A stretch of 47,994 nucleotides of DNA from the NCBI GenBank assembly GCA_032718475.1, contig JAUCBJ010004103.1, forward strand, positions 1 through 47,994, given 5' to 3'. Below are positions 1-11,031 of this stretch, piece by piece; the first letter of the stretch is position 1; each line of letters starts with the position of its first letter. The notes beneath the pieces were generated by a model, which saw only the letters and a list, made by a program, of their open reading frames with translations, made no database searches and was not told where the DNA came from. Position numbers and translations under genes: made by a program. Source of the stretch: Nemertoderma westbladi (taxonomy: Eukaryota > Xenacoelomorpha > Nemertodermatida > Nemertodermatidae).

Positions 1-197
1 AAGCTTTGCAGCTTATTTCCAAGGGGGTCCTTCAAGTTACTTGGTTACCAATACAAACTAAACTAACTACTGTATATAGAATAATTATATAATTTAAACT
101 AAATAAGATACAAGAAATATAAAATTGATCATTATTACTAATTATTGCACATGCACCTATTTAATATTGAACTAAATTAAATACTGCTATATAAGAA

Positions 198-782
198 TTA
201 GCACTGGTCTTGGAGATGGGATTTTACAGCAGACTTAAAGGCATGTTCATTTTTAATATTTTTAATGTTATTCGGTAGGGATTTCCAATTCTTTATTCCA
301 TTAAAGAAAAACGTTTCGCTTTCAAAGCAATTGGGAACATAAAAATTTGATGTGCTGGCTCTGGTGCCGTATGAATGTGTATCACTCAGTTTGGTAAATT
401 TTTGATTTAAGTATTTAGGGCAGTTATCATTGAAAACTTTATGTACATGGTTGAGCCGAAGCTGCTTTACTCTACTGTCTATTTGAATTAAACCAGACTG
501 ATTAAAATCTCCAGGGGTTAAATGGTGACGTGGTTTATAATCATTAATAAAACGTACTACCTTGTTTTGAGCTGTTTGCAACCTATTTTTGAGATTTTTA
601 GTTAAGCCTTCATACCAAGATGAACTTGCATAGTCAATATGACATTGAATTAAAGATGAAGAAAGCAACCTACAAGAATTAAAATTTAGGCTATTTTTAC
701 GTCGATAAAGAAACTTTAGTCTGCCATTAACTTTTGCAATAATATTTTTAACAATGCTTTCTCCGGATAAACTACAATACAA
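198..782 (-). pseudogene. LINE ORF2 C-terminal region (fragment)
   Basis: About 190 residues matching the region after the RT palm in CR1-like LINEs: a block for a short helix and linker (NIIAKVNGRLKFLYRRKN), then IDYASSSWYEG and LQTAQNKVVRFI, then a conserved tail. It belongs to the same element as the RT at 870-1625. The reading frame extends slightly upstream of 782, with a VKYLG block as expected, but a frameshift and stops separate it from the RT. The frame ends at 198, taken as the original stop of the element. Confidence 0.75.
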
Positions 783-869
783 TTTGGAGCCTAAGTATTT
801 AACTTCTTTTTTATTTTCAATTTTGTGGCCGTTGCTAATTAGTTCAAAGTTTCGGAACTTGTTTAATTT

Positions 870-1625
870 TCATTTCGAGCCGAATAAAATATTCTCAGTT
901 TTGCCGTAGTGAATTGAAAGCTTATTATCGATGAGCCATTCGTTGCAGGATTCTAGAACTTTGCCTAGTTTTTCACAAATTATGTCCGGGTCCCTGTGAG
1001 AAAAGATTAATGCACTATCATCAGCGTATAATATTAGTTTAAAGTCCTGATCTATGCTACTAATCATATCATTTACGTGACATACAAACAGCAACGGCCC
1101 TAAGATGCTACCCTGCGGTACTCCACACTTAATTTTCTGAACTGAGGACTGAGTTTTATTTATATCTACAACTTGACCCCTATCTGATAAGTATGACCTG
1201 AACCAATTAATTGAGCCCACACCCATAAGATCTAGTTTTCCTAGTAATATTTCGTGATCAACCGTGTCAAAGGCCTTCTGTAAATCTAACATAACCATAC
1301 CGGTATACAATCCCTTCGCGTTGTTACACCTAATATTATCCGTCAAATTGATTAGACAACTATCTGTAGAGTAAGATTTACGGAAGCCAGATTGAAATTC
1401 GTATATTAAATTGAGTTTGTTAAGATGGAACTCTAGCGGAGTGTACACTGAACGTTCAAGAATTTTGGATACAATACTTAACACACTAATGGGCCTGTAA
1501 TTACTGGTTTCTAATTTACTGTTCTTTTTAAATATTGGAACAACCTTCGCCAATTTAAGATCGTCCGGGACTACATTTTCTAAAATTGAGTAGTTAATTA
1601 TGTAAGTAATAGGAATCTTTAGCAC
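870..1625 (-). pseudogene. LINE reverse transcriptase core (fragment)
   Basis: About 250 residues of a non-LTR reverse transcriptase, the enzyme that copies LINE RNA at the nicked target. Visible RT motifs in order are NYRPISVLS, SGFRKSYST, the DLQKAFDTVDHE block with the first catalytic Asp, GVPQGSILGPLLF, and the LYADD box near 1017-1030. The spacing and wording match the CR1/Jockey/Crack group. The endonuclease domain that should precede it is absent. The frame closes at 870 before the thumb region that follows in a separate frame, so this copy is dead. Confidence 0.85.
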
Positions 1626-1856
1626 TTCCGCACCATCCTTGCCTTAAGAAACCTTGCTGGAATCTGGTCCAGTCCAGTACTTTTAGATGACGAAATACTG
1701 ACAAGATTTTTCAATACATAAGCTGATGAATTATTTCACTATAGAATAACATTTGTAGTACAACGTAAAAACTTTCGAAAATCCGACGCACTTTGATTAA
1801 GTTACAGTAATGTAATATGCCTACTCATATCAGTATACATAAAACCCCTAGTTAAT

Positions 1857-1921
1857 CTCGTGGCTTAGTGGTCAGATGGTTAAGCATTACATAGGTTACG
1901 AGTTCGAATCCCGGTCGGGAA
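1857..1921 (+). promoter_or_regulatory. tRNA-like pol III promoter in 5' LTR
   Basis: An A-box-like stretch (TTAGTGGTCAGATGGTTAAG) is followed by a B box (GAGTTCGAATCCC), the internal promoter signals of tRNA genes and tRNA-derived SINEs. This copy lacks about 15 bp between the boxes compared with the 3' LTR copy. It is not a functional tRNA gene: the T-arm stem does not pair well and no anticodon arm can be drawn. Confidence 0.6.
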
Positions 1922-2007
1922 ATTTGCATTTTGGGGCAATTTATTTTCATCTCATACAATTTAACAAACCAATGAGGTACAACCAAATGCGTACAACACA
2001 TGGAACG

Positions 2008-2120
2008 CGTTGGGCCAATCATAGGGCATGGAATATCTTATTGCTCCAATGTGAGGCCATGGAATACTCTACAGTAGAGGGTTCTAGTAGATTCTATGTC
2101 CCAGATTTAGTATATAAAGG
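2008..2120 (+). promoter_or_regulatory. Putative pol II promoter of 5' LTR
   Basis: A CCAAT box in GGGCCAATCATAGGGCATGG (about 2011-2030) is followed about 90 bp later by a TATA box, TATATAAAGG (2111-2120). The same pair is kept in the 3' LTR, with its TATA at 17915-17924. A transcription start about 25-30 bp downstream is inferred, not seen. A second TATA-like stretch (CGTATATAAACCATATAAA) lies near 4239. Confidence 0.5.
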
Positions 2121-3345
2121 GCTGGTTTGCCTTCGGTTATCACTTACACTCTAGTTATCCACACTACCCCCATTCTTACTCTATCATTTGTTAACTTCAG
2201 TTTCTTGTTGAAACTTTGCAATTATGTTTTGATAAAGTCGTAAACTGTAAATATACTACAAACTTCTGAACATGTTTTTCTGTATTTGTCCAACTTTGGG
2301 ACAGCAAAGCATCAGGAAGATGGCCGCCTAGACCGTTAGGCCGTCAGCAACGCAGGGAAAGGATGTCCACAACACGCTAGCGCCCACATTAACTTAGACC
2401 GCGCACCCCCTTCGCCCTTCGAAATACTCCACATGCCATGCAGCGCCCGCTTTATGAGGAAGGTAAGACTTTGTTTGACGCCCTTGCCCGACGTAAGACC
2501 TATAGATCAGGGTAAGCGTGACGCCATCCTGGGACGCCGCAAATTTAGGATCAAATAACTATATTCTAGGCAGAACCCCCCCCCCCCCCCCCCCCATCAG
2601 TAGTACGAATCCCTGGGTTACCTGTCTGTCTGCCTGTATACCTCACAGGTGCGAATTATTGCCGTCCGTCAGTACGCGAGTACACATTAGGTACAGACAG
2701 CATATGTTCCATAATTTAGTGATTCGCAGTACTGACCGTTTGGTACCGGTTCGCTTTGTAGAATATACATTATAGTACCCCCCCCCCCCCCCCCCCTGCC
2801 TGAAGTTGGTTATTTGATCAGGCAAGGAGTATTTCTGCTACCGGCGCACACCGCTTGGCCTAGGGAGGTTTTATTAATATCCTACCGCGCCTTGCCACGT
2901 ACTGATAGGTATTGCTGCTAACTACCGCGGCAACAAAGTTCTAGAATCAAATTTGTATACCAGATCAGCTAATGTACGGTAGCAATTAATCCCTATTTCT
3001 TATCTTACAACCAGAATCTGGTATTTGTGCCGATCACGGGTGTAGTTACTAACACCGTGGTTGCCCAGTTGAGTTGTGGATAGGAAGGAGAGAGCTTTGA
3101 CGTCATTTGTAAGTATAAAGTTCTACAAACGCGACTAGCTTATTTTAGTAGCTAGCGCACGGTATTATTTCGGTCAGAGAATTACTAAAACCTAGTGAAA
3201 AGATAACACCAAAATTGTTTTATTGTAACACACCCACACACACACGCCCTAAAACATATTTACCCTTAGAGTTTCTACTAGTTATAGCGCACTTTAGATT
3301 ACTTTTAGGCAGAAATTATCTGTATTTGTAAATTAGGATCAGATA

Positions 3346-4032
3346 CAGTACAGGCCACCAGAAAACGCAGATTTGTACAATTGTGAACACATTTTATCAA
3401 ATGTGTACCAGTGTATGTAATGTTGTTGAACGGGACAATTGAACATAATTGAAATGGCAACAACCAAAATTTTTTCGCCAAAGGATACAATTGAATACTT
3501 TTGAAACGCTTAGTAATCTGGAAACTCTCTGTAGTTTGCCGCTAACTGTCACTCACTGCAGCTGGAAATGTGATAAGGATATTGTTTACCTTTATAGAGT
3601 GCGGTTAATAGTGTCTAGTAGGCAGGCCTATAGTTAGTGATGTTAAGGCATCTTCTGGTGTTTCTCTGTGCCCTCTCGGTGTCAGACTAATGGCGCGACA
3701 TCTCCCTGCATTAAATTAATTATTCAATGGTCTATGCTCCTCCATCCACTCCCATACACTCAATGAACCTCCATGTGGTCTTGTATGTAGTTCTCTCTCT
3801 ACCAATACAGCCCATGTCCGCAATGTTACTCCCTGGGGGCTCTCTCATCTACCTGATATCAGACATACATACAGGCGCACCGCACACAAAGCCTTTGTCG
3901 GTCCCAGCAAGTTAGTCTCCTGCTGTGTGATCTAGAAGATAACTCGCCATAACCTGCCAATCAGATGACTTGAACAAATGTGTTCACATGTGATCATTGG
4001 ATGAAATCTGCTTTTTCTTGTGGCCTGTACTG
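3346..4032. mobile_element. Tc1/mariner-type MITE inserted in the 5' LTR
   Basis: The 687-bp insertion starts CAGTACAGGCCACCAGAAAA and ends with its near-perfect inverse. The inverted repeats continue, less well matched, for roughly 60-70 bp (shared TGAACACATTT blocks). It is flanked by TA on both sides (3344-3345 and 4033-4034). The 3' LTR has the uninterrupted site (GATATTTAGTTACGG, about 19188-19202), which gives exact boundaries. TA duplication and CAGT termini fit the Tc1/mariner superfamily. No transposase is encoded, so it is non-autonomous. Confidence 0.9.
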
Positions 4033-4686
4033 TATTTAGTTACGGCAAGAAGGAGTATTTCATTTTCGTTATTAAACTGTTGTTTGCCTAGAGCATCAGT
4101 ATTGTTACATTTAGGCACGACCTTTTAGACTGGTTTATGATGGGGATCAGTTATTGTTACATTTAGGCATGACCTCTTTTAGGCTGATTCAGACAGGGAG
4201 ATCAGTATTGTTACGCTAGGGCTGTAACCCACCTAGCTCGTATATAAACCATATAAATCACACCGCGGCAAGTTACTGTATTTAGGACTGTCAGCGATAG
4301 TTAGGATTCGCTGCGCGGGGATTGTTTTCCCGTGAGTTTGGTCTGTTACTGTAACTGTACATCTGCCATACCGGTTAGAGGACAGGTATCCTTTTGTCTA
4401 GTTCGTAGGCATTAGACCCGCCCACGTACATAGAATAGACACCAGGCTCTGCTTCTCGCCAGTAGTAGTTTGAGTATTGTATCTGTTTGTTTAGATATCC
4501 TGGACTGGGATTTGTTGTCAGATACTGTACGAGCCCGTTTCATTACTAGAGTCTTACAGTAAGATACATCGTTACTAGGATCTGGTAAGCGGTATACTAC
4601 TGGACTTTACGGATAGAGATATTCTATAGCTTCGTATTAGTAGATTTGTAGGCTGTAGGGTAGTCCCTACCGTAGAGGACACAACA

Positions 4687-5428
4687 GTGAGGTATATTTA
4701 TTACTAAATTTGCAAGTTGCGATATGCAAACGGTAAATATATCCCATAAGTTTACCTAGTAAGATATAGGGGCCTAGTAAAATATACCTTACAACAGTGA
4801 GGTATATTATACAAATTCTGAAATTAGTGTATAGTATTGTTTAGATCTGTTAGCTATTGTAAGTAGGAGATATTTAAAAAATTAAGGTTAGTAAAATTTA
4901 GTAATTTGTAGAACGTCCCCTGCTTCAGTAGGCTTTTAGGGTAGCTAGTACTTTTGTATTTAATATTTGACTAGCTAATAGGTTAATTAGTTTGTAGCAT
5001 TTGTTTTACGCCGTGTGTGTGCGGTGTTACTTTTCGGTACTTGAAAAGGTATATAGGGTTTAAAGACCAAGTTGTATCGGTACCTAGGAAGATTTTTCGT
5101 AAAGTAGAAGTAAAACTCTCACCTTCGACTTTTCAGGACTCAAGGACTCATTTCTGGACCGCTTCGAGGATCAGACCGCTTTTCGCAATGTTTGGGAGAC
5201 AAAAAATTCGTCCGCGCCGCCAAAAAACGGAACGACCCACGTCCGGTTTGTATTTGGGAATTTGCACGACTGGAAGATCAAAGGAACGTAAGTTTTACGA
5301 CTCGTGTCGTTCAAACTTAAGAAAGCACAGTAGTACTCAAAATTTGTGGGTTTCACTGTCTATTAGTAGTGTTGTTGGTATTTGTTTTCCCGTTAGACGT
5401 TGCTGTTTTGCAGGGTGCCCTGGATCGC
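4687..5428 (+). other. BEL/Pao leader between 5' LTR and gag
   Basis: No convincing gene. ACAACAGTGAGGTATATT occurs at 4681-4698 and again at 4791-4808, so the LTR edge has been duplicated about 110 bp downstream. Just before the likely gag start, a pyrimidine-rich stretch ends in CAG (TTGCTGTTTTGCAG, about 5399-5412). This could be a 3' splice site for a leader intron, but no donor was identified. Confidence 0.4.
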
Positions 5429-7525
5429 ATGGAAGCTCGATATCGCGGAATTCAGAAGCGAATCGAGGAAGGAAGTGTGGGAGCGATAGATCGAGGAGAG
5501 GAGTTCGTCGAGGATTACTGTAAACGTTTTCCAAAAGTTATTCCTATGCTCAAACCCACGACTCCGATAAAACCGGTCTTTGTTACGAAACCTAAGGAAA
5601 TAACGCCTGTGCGCTCGACGCAAGGTAGCAGGTTTGTTGTGACGGAAATACCGCAACCTAGGGCGACTTCATCGCCAATTTTAGCAGGTAACATAACTAG
5701 TCCACCTACAGTAAGTCGTAGTCTACTTGTAGGAAGAGAGGAACCTGCGTTTATGACAATTAAACAGGTAAGTAAGCCGTTACTAGTTAAACCTGTGACG
5801 TGCTGTGCGAACCCAGTTATTTATAGACCGACTACGAAACCCGACAATTTTACACAACCTTTGACACAATGTTCGACGCAACCTACGACTTCGTGGAAGG
5901 CTTGCGAGCCTACCGAACGACGGAGGAGGATGGATGTGGGTAGTACCCACGGGATCGAACAACATATAACGAGACCTACGACTTCGTGGAAGGCTTGCGA
6001 GCCTACCGAACGACGGAGAACCGTAGATTCTGGACCTCAATGAATGAGACAAAGAGTAATACGCTGGACGCGAACCCGCCAGCCACCTTATCCGGACGAC
6101 AGCGACTCATCCAGTGACTCGGAGTCGACGGAATGGGAAATATTCCGTACTGGAGTGGCAGCGGCAGCGGATTACAAACGAGAGGAACGATCGACGAACC
6201 CCTATATCAATAATCCTCCACGAGAAACACCCCAACAGAAACCCACGTTGAAACCAGCGGAAACGATCATCGCCAAACAGTTCACCGAGATGATGGACCG
6301 ACTAGCTCAACTCGAAGAACGACTTGAAGCGCAACCGTCGGATCGATCACGAACCAGCGTGGAGTTAGAACAACCTAGACAACATCGACTACCAAGGTGA
6401 GAACAGGAGACTAGACAGACTCCGACACATCAAGAAGAAGATACCGTTAATAATTCCTACCGACGAACAACACGCGGAAGGGAACGACTGGACGACGCCA
6501 CCGAACAGGGACGCGGACAGTTGGATTTGGTTAGCGAGATTGCGAAATTCGCGGCTAGACACGGATTACCGGCACAGCAACCGCCGAAGTTCTCTGGCAA
6601 CGCGAAACACTGGCGCACACTGGTAGACTACGTAGAGTCCCAGATCGCTAAGTGTGCTTTCACCTCGACGGATAAGTTTAATTACTTGCTCCTAGTCCTG
6701 TCTGGTGAGCCAAAACGATTAGCGGAAACCTTTATTGGTGTTCCCGATGCCTTTGAGTTGGCATACGACCGTTTATATTCGATTTACGGAGGTAACGTCG
6801 CCATGGCTAAATCCATTATCGAAGACCTCTGTAGAGGAGGCAGCATTTCGAAACCGATCGATCTTCTACGACTCGCGGACGAAATAAAAAACGCTATAGG
6901 GACTATACGGTCCATTGGACAACTCGAGTACGCTAACGCACCGACGGTTCTCATCAGGATAATCGGTCGACTTCATCATCGACTCCGACGAGAATGGCGA
7001 CGCATCGAGTACCAGCGTGAAGAGGCCGGCGGGCTATTAAAACTCACCGACGTCTATCAACTGATTTCACGGGAGGCCGTGATCGAGACTCGATCGAATT
7101 ACACCGATCACCATATCGCGGCAGAAGGGATAGCTATTTCTGCGCCGAATCGGACTAAACCGTTTCCAACGAACGCGAAAGCCGTTACCTACGCCACCCC
7201 TACTGAGACTTCTAAAGTTCTGACGCCTATCGGCACCACGCAGCCACAACAACAGTTGCCGGCGGACTTTGTGGGATGCTCATACTGCGAGCGGAACGGC
7301 AGAAACCATAACGGACATAAACTACGTGGATGTCGCGCTTTTAAAGAGTTGGGAATCGACGAGAAGAGACTCCAAATCCGATCTTTAGATTCTTGCTGGA
7401 GATGTACGAAGTCAGGACACGTCCGGAAGGATTGCCCGAGCGACGATACATGTCCTCTGTGTGGACGTAACCATGACGCGTTACTTCACACTACTAGTCA
7501 TACTCCGACCAGACGCTTTCGATGA
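5429..7525 (+). pseudogene. gag: BEL/Pao Gag (two internal stops)
   Basis: Structural protein that would package the element's RNA. One frame is open from the first good ATG (5429) to 7522 except for TGA at 6041 and 6398; a third TGA at 7523 separates it from protease. The first ~360 codons are basic and low-complexity, with two copies of a hairpin-bearing repeat (5881-6019). The central part from about 6545 to 7120 (PPKFSGNAKHWRTLVDYVES..., FNYLLLVLSGEPKRLAETF) matches the DUF1759 region of BEL Gag. A CCHC knuckle (CWRCTKSGHVRKDC, 7394-7435) and the second Cys/His motif CPLCGRNH (from 7451) follow, as in the family. The frame is open upstream to 5369, but without an ATG. The N-terminal part is longer than I expect for the family. 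Confidence 0.85.
5881..6019 (+). repeat. 93-bp direct repeat carrying hairpin motif, copies 1-2
   Basis: The block beginning ACCTACGACTTCGTGG recurs with a 93-bp period. Each copy holds GGAAGGCTTGCGAGCCTACC (5895-5914 and 5988-6007). The motif can fold as a stem of AGGCT/AGCCT plus GG/CC with an A-A mismatch and a TGCG loop. Here it is read in the gag frame as WKACEPT. The 93-bp period keeps the frame. Confidence 0.9.
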
Positions 7526-8221
7526 GAGCATCCAGATAAAGCGGCTAGATGCGACGCATTATATAAGGAGCGTGCGCCGCGCGAGATCCGTACGTTTTAC
7601 GCGGACTGTATGGATCAGTCAGGATCATCGGACGAGGACGAGGAGGAAGACGACACTTTCTACGTGCATGCGGGTGAGGAACAACCATCGGTAACGCTCC
7701 TCACACAGAACCAATTGAAAGGGTTTAGCGTGATTCCTATAAAGATTACCGGAACCCGAGGGAGCAAGCGTATATACGCTATCTTAGACTCTGCGTCATC
7801 GCATAGTTATGTCGACGAACAAGTAGCCGACGTGGTTACGGACATGAGTCAAGGTAAGACTGCTCAGTATACTGTAAGCAGCATGCATGGTACGAGAGCG
7901 ATCCCTGTGACAAGAGTAAAACTAACCTTAGATACTCTCCTTTCCAAAGCGGAACACAGCAAGGAGGAGCGCTCATTACTTCCGGTAAGAAATTTGACCT
8001 TTGCAGCTACAAAGGACTTTAGTAACTTGCTCGGCCCTGTGCCAGAGCAATCACCGGAAGATCGTAAGTATTTCCGACACCTTGGAATACCGGAATGTCC
8101 TGTTAATTATCGTTCCATTGCGATGTTAATTGGGACAGACAGTTTAACTTACATCAGGTATGGGAGACACGCCCATCTGTTATTACAGCGGGCAACCCCT
8201 ACGCATGTAGAACTCCCATAG
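7526..8221 (+). pseudogene. pol: BEL/Pao aspartic protease region of Pol
   Basis: It continues in the gag frame after the TGA at 7523 and would be the start of Pol. It opens with an acidic stretch (SSDEDEEEDD, from 7619). The retropepsin active site follows as LDSASSHSY, with the catalytic Asp codon at 7787-7789. The family usually reads DSGS or DSGA-like here, so DSAS is a mild variant. Downstream sequence (MLIGTDSL, near 8122-8145) matches the usual end of the domain. The frame then closes at TAG 8219, because the true continuation (THVETPIGW) lies in another frame from about 8206. This points to a one-base indel near 8205-8215. Confidence 0.85.
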
Positions 8222-9939
8222 GTTGGTATACTAGAGCACCAATACGTTCACTAGAAGTAAGTGACCAGGAGGACGATGTTTTGAGTACATGTAGTTTATT
8301 GACTACTACGATAGATAACTCTCCTTCACACTCCCGTGGTCCAATTGTAATGACGGCATTACGACAGACTTGCGTCGCTAACGCAGACGCCACCGATACT
8401 GACGTAACTGATCTGGACACGACCACACGGACCTCTGACTTACAACTACTTGCAGTAAACCAGGTTGTATTGACTACCGAAGACCAAAGGGTTGTTGCTG
8501 TGGATGACTCGATGAACGATGATTTTGGAAGGCTTGCGAGCCTACCGAAAAATCCAAAGGTCATTGACCCCACCCACCAGGCTTCGACACCGGTCGTTGA
8601 TCTTGGAAGGCTTGCGAGCCTACCGATAGATCAAGAAGTTGACAAACCGCCGCACGACGATTCGACGCCGACTATTGACACCGGAAGGCTTGCGAGCCTA
8701 CCAGACGCATTGACACTAGCCACCGCAGCGGATGAAGACGTGGACGAGGACCATGGCGCAGTGCAAGCAGCGCTTGACCGACTGCTGACTGAACGGACCA
8801 TTCAATGGTTGGAACAGGACTCAGCAGAACCCGGTAGTTACGAGACCGCTATGTCAGAACAGGAAAAACGGTCATTAAATATTATGAGAGATACCATTCG
8901 CCAGACCGCGAATGGCCACTATGAGGTTGGTATGTTGTGGCGCAATGGACAACCTAAACTCGTTAACAATTACCCGCTTGCTTTGAGGCGACTCAAATCA
9001 ATAAGACAGCGATTGTTGCGAGATGAGACGGCCCATATGCAATACAATGCGCAACTTCAGACGTATCTCCAAAAGGGATACGCCATTAGGATGTTAAATC
9101 CCGAGGTAACCACAGACCAGACATATTACTTGCCACATCATTTTGTTCGACACCCGGACAAACCTGGCAAGGTGCGTGTAGTCAACGACTGCGCTGCGCT
9201 TTACCAAGGGATGTCTATGAACAGCGAACTGATGGACGGGCCGAATATGAACAATTACCTCATGGGAGTCCTAATGCGTTTTAGACAACGCAAAGTGGCT
9301 TTCACCTGTGACGTAGAGGCCATGTTTCACCAGGTTAAGGCTTTGGAGCGGGGCAGGGACAGCTTGAGGTTTCTTTGGTATCCGGACGGAAACGTACAAC
9401 TTCCGCCAGAAACTTACCAAATGCAGGTAAGAGTATTTGGAGCCAGGGACAGCCCCAACTGCACCATGTACGCCTTAAAGCAGACCGCATTGGACAGACG
9501 AGACCAATTTGACCCAGAAGTAGTTCGGACAGTGGAACGAGATTTCTACGTGGATGACGGCCTCAATAGTTGTGACACCTTGGAGCGCGCTACAACCGTG
9601 GCACACCAACTCCAGGATTGTCTCGCTGAGGGCGGATTTCACCTGACGAAGTTCGCTTCCAACGAACCCGAACTGGTGAACTCATTTGACCCGATGGATC
9701 GCAGCGGAGGTGACTTAGACTTAGACCTAGAACCTCTGCCGACGACCAAAGTATTAGGACTTAGTTGGGACCCTAACACCGACAATTTTAGGGAACGTGT
9801 AAGGTCTAACGACCAGACTAGACCTCTCACTAAGAGGACTTGCTTATTGACCATGAGTCGATTGTATGACCCATTGTGTTTCATTAGTCCAGTGATCCTA
9901 CATGCTAGGATCATACTCCGCAGCATTTGGCAAGCCTGA
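8206..9939 (+). pseudogene. pol: BEL/Pao reverse transcriptase
   Basis: RNA-directed DNA polymerase of the Pao/A17 type. After a ~170-codon spacer come the conserved blocks RVVNDCAALYQGMSMN (from about 9175), MNNYLMGVLMRFRQ, the first catalytic Asp in TCDVEAMFHQV (about 9307), the SLRFLWYPDG block, RVFGARDSPNC, and the YVDDG active site (9547-9561). The frame ends at TGA 9937-9939 but carries straight on in the same frame into RNase H, so this TGA is an isolated nonsense codon. The spacer contains three hairpin repeats at an exact 78-bp spacing. Confidence 0.92.
8527..8702 (+). repeat. Hairpin motif copies 3-5, 78-bp period
   Basis: GGAAGGCTTGCGAGCCTACC occurs at 8527-8546, 8605-8624 and 8683-8702, exactly 78 bp apart, in the spacer between protease and RT. 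Here it reads GRLASLP, a different frame from the gag copies. Sequence between copies is acidic and Thr/Pro-rich and only loosely alike, so the hairpin is the conserved part. Confidence 0.92.
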
Positions 9940-11031
9940 CTGGAATGGGACGACCCCGTCCCAGAAAAGTTAGCTGAGCGATGGAGGGACTGGGAAGCCC
10001 AACTGATGTTCCTACAAGACTATACCATACCGAGGGTATACTTTCCTTTACAGACCACCTTTCCTGCCGATTTAGAGCTTCACAGCTTTAGTGACGCTAG
10101 CAAGGATGGATTGGGGGTTACTTTATACCTTAGACGACAAGTGACATCGGACAGCTACAATGTATCTCTCGTTACTTCTAGAGCTAGAACAATGCCATTG
10201 AAGTATATGACTGTACCTCGTGTGGAGCTGCAAGCCGGGACAATATCCACCGATATTGTCAGTCTAGTTCAATGCGAGCTGGAGGCTAACTTGAAGGTCA
10301 CATATTGGACGGATGCGACGTTGGTACTTTGGTACATAAACAACGAAGCATTTGAGTTCAAGACTTTCGTAGCCAACAGATGGGCTGAAATATTAGACCG
10401 GTCGCTCAAACAAGATTGGCGTCACTGTCCAGGGAAGCTGAACCCAGCTGACATCGCGTCACGGGGGATGCAACCGCTTGACTTTTGTAAACCGGACAAT
10501 AAATCCTTTTGGTTTAGAGGACCCGATTTCCTACAGCGACCATCAGACGAATGGCAACCGTTATTCGACGCGACAACCAACACCATACCAGAAGGTGCCG
10601 AGATAAAAATCGACAAGGTTGTCAAGTCCAAAGCGAAAGCCAACGCCAAGGTCAAGAGGAAACAAGGACGGACGAAATCTGATGACCTGGACGCCAGACC
10701 TGACATTACGCCAGACGTCTCACCAAACACTCGACCAGACGCTTGTACGAATCCTTTGCCGGATGTTCCGCGGGAGATTTCAACAGACGTTTCGCCGGAT
10801 TGTTCACCAGATTACTCGCCAGATTATTCACCAGAAGTGACACCAGATTGTTCTCCGGATTGTTCGCCAGATTGTTTGATGGAACTCTCGACAGAATGTC
10901 TACCGGATGTCTCACCAGACTTTCCACCAGACATCTCGACAGACTGTCCACCAGACTTTAGACCAGATTTTAGACCAGACTTTAGACCAGACTTTCTGAC
11001 AGAAACTATGCTTGACTCTCTTTGGGACTGA
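9940..11031 (+). pseudogene. pol: BEL/Pao RNase H followed by Pro-Asp repeat tail
   Basis: Same frame as the RT. The RNase H fold is recognised by LHSFSDASKDGLG (first Asp, about 10080), PRVELQAG (Glu) and TYWTDATLVLWYI (Asp), followed by the BEL-typical WRHCPGKLNPADIASRG. It removes RNA from the RNA-DNA hybrid. From about 10690 the frame becomes a low-complexity chain of xPD units (SPDCSPDYSPDYSP...) built on a ~12-bp DNA repeat (CACCAGACTGTT-like). The repeat runs through TGA 11029-11031 and on to about 11130. Confidence 0.88.

Larger units (their letters stand above)
1..1723 (-). mobile_element. Broken non-LTR retrotransposon (LINE), 3' half
   Basis: Read on the minus strand, this stretch encodes the reverse transcriptase and the C-terminal thumb region of a CR1/Jockey-like LINE. 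It is cut off exactly where the BEL/Pao LTR begins at 1724, so its 5' part is missing. LINE-like codons continue upstream of 1625 up to that junction, with a stop and probably a frameshift around 1620-1650. A second break lies around 783-869. The 3' untranslated end would be at 1-197, where no poly(A) tail is seen. The missing 5' part does not reappear after the 3' LTR at 19788. Confidence 0.85.
1724..4686 (+). repeat. 5' LTR of the BEL/Pao element
   Basis: It aligns with 17528-19787 over its whole length. It is longer than the 3' LTR mainly because of a 687-bp MITE at 3346-4032 and one extra ~57-bp copy around 4100-4190 (TATTGTTACATTTAGGCA block). The start TGATG is shared by both LTRs. The end is placed at ACAACA (4681-4686), although similarity runs a few bases further (TGAGG), so the boundary is uncertain by about 6 bp. 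Two poly-C runs (2576-2595 and 2778-2796) lie inside. No clear primer-binding site was recognised after the LTR. Confidence 0.85.

Noticed and set aside
1-6. HindIII site at the first base, suggesting a clone end
   Set aside because: A single six-base site at an edge can be chance and says nothing about biology.
5017-5523. 168-codon frame upstream of gag
   Set aside because: No motif, and it overlaps the gag start in a different frame; treated as leader sequence.
8199-8573. Antisense frame containing GRLASLPK
   Set aside because: The hairpin is nearly palindromic, so it encodes a similar peptide on both strands; no support for an antisense gene.
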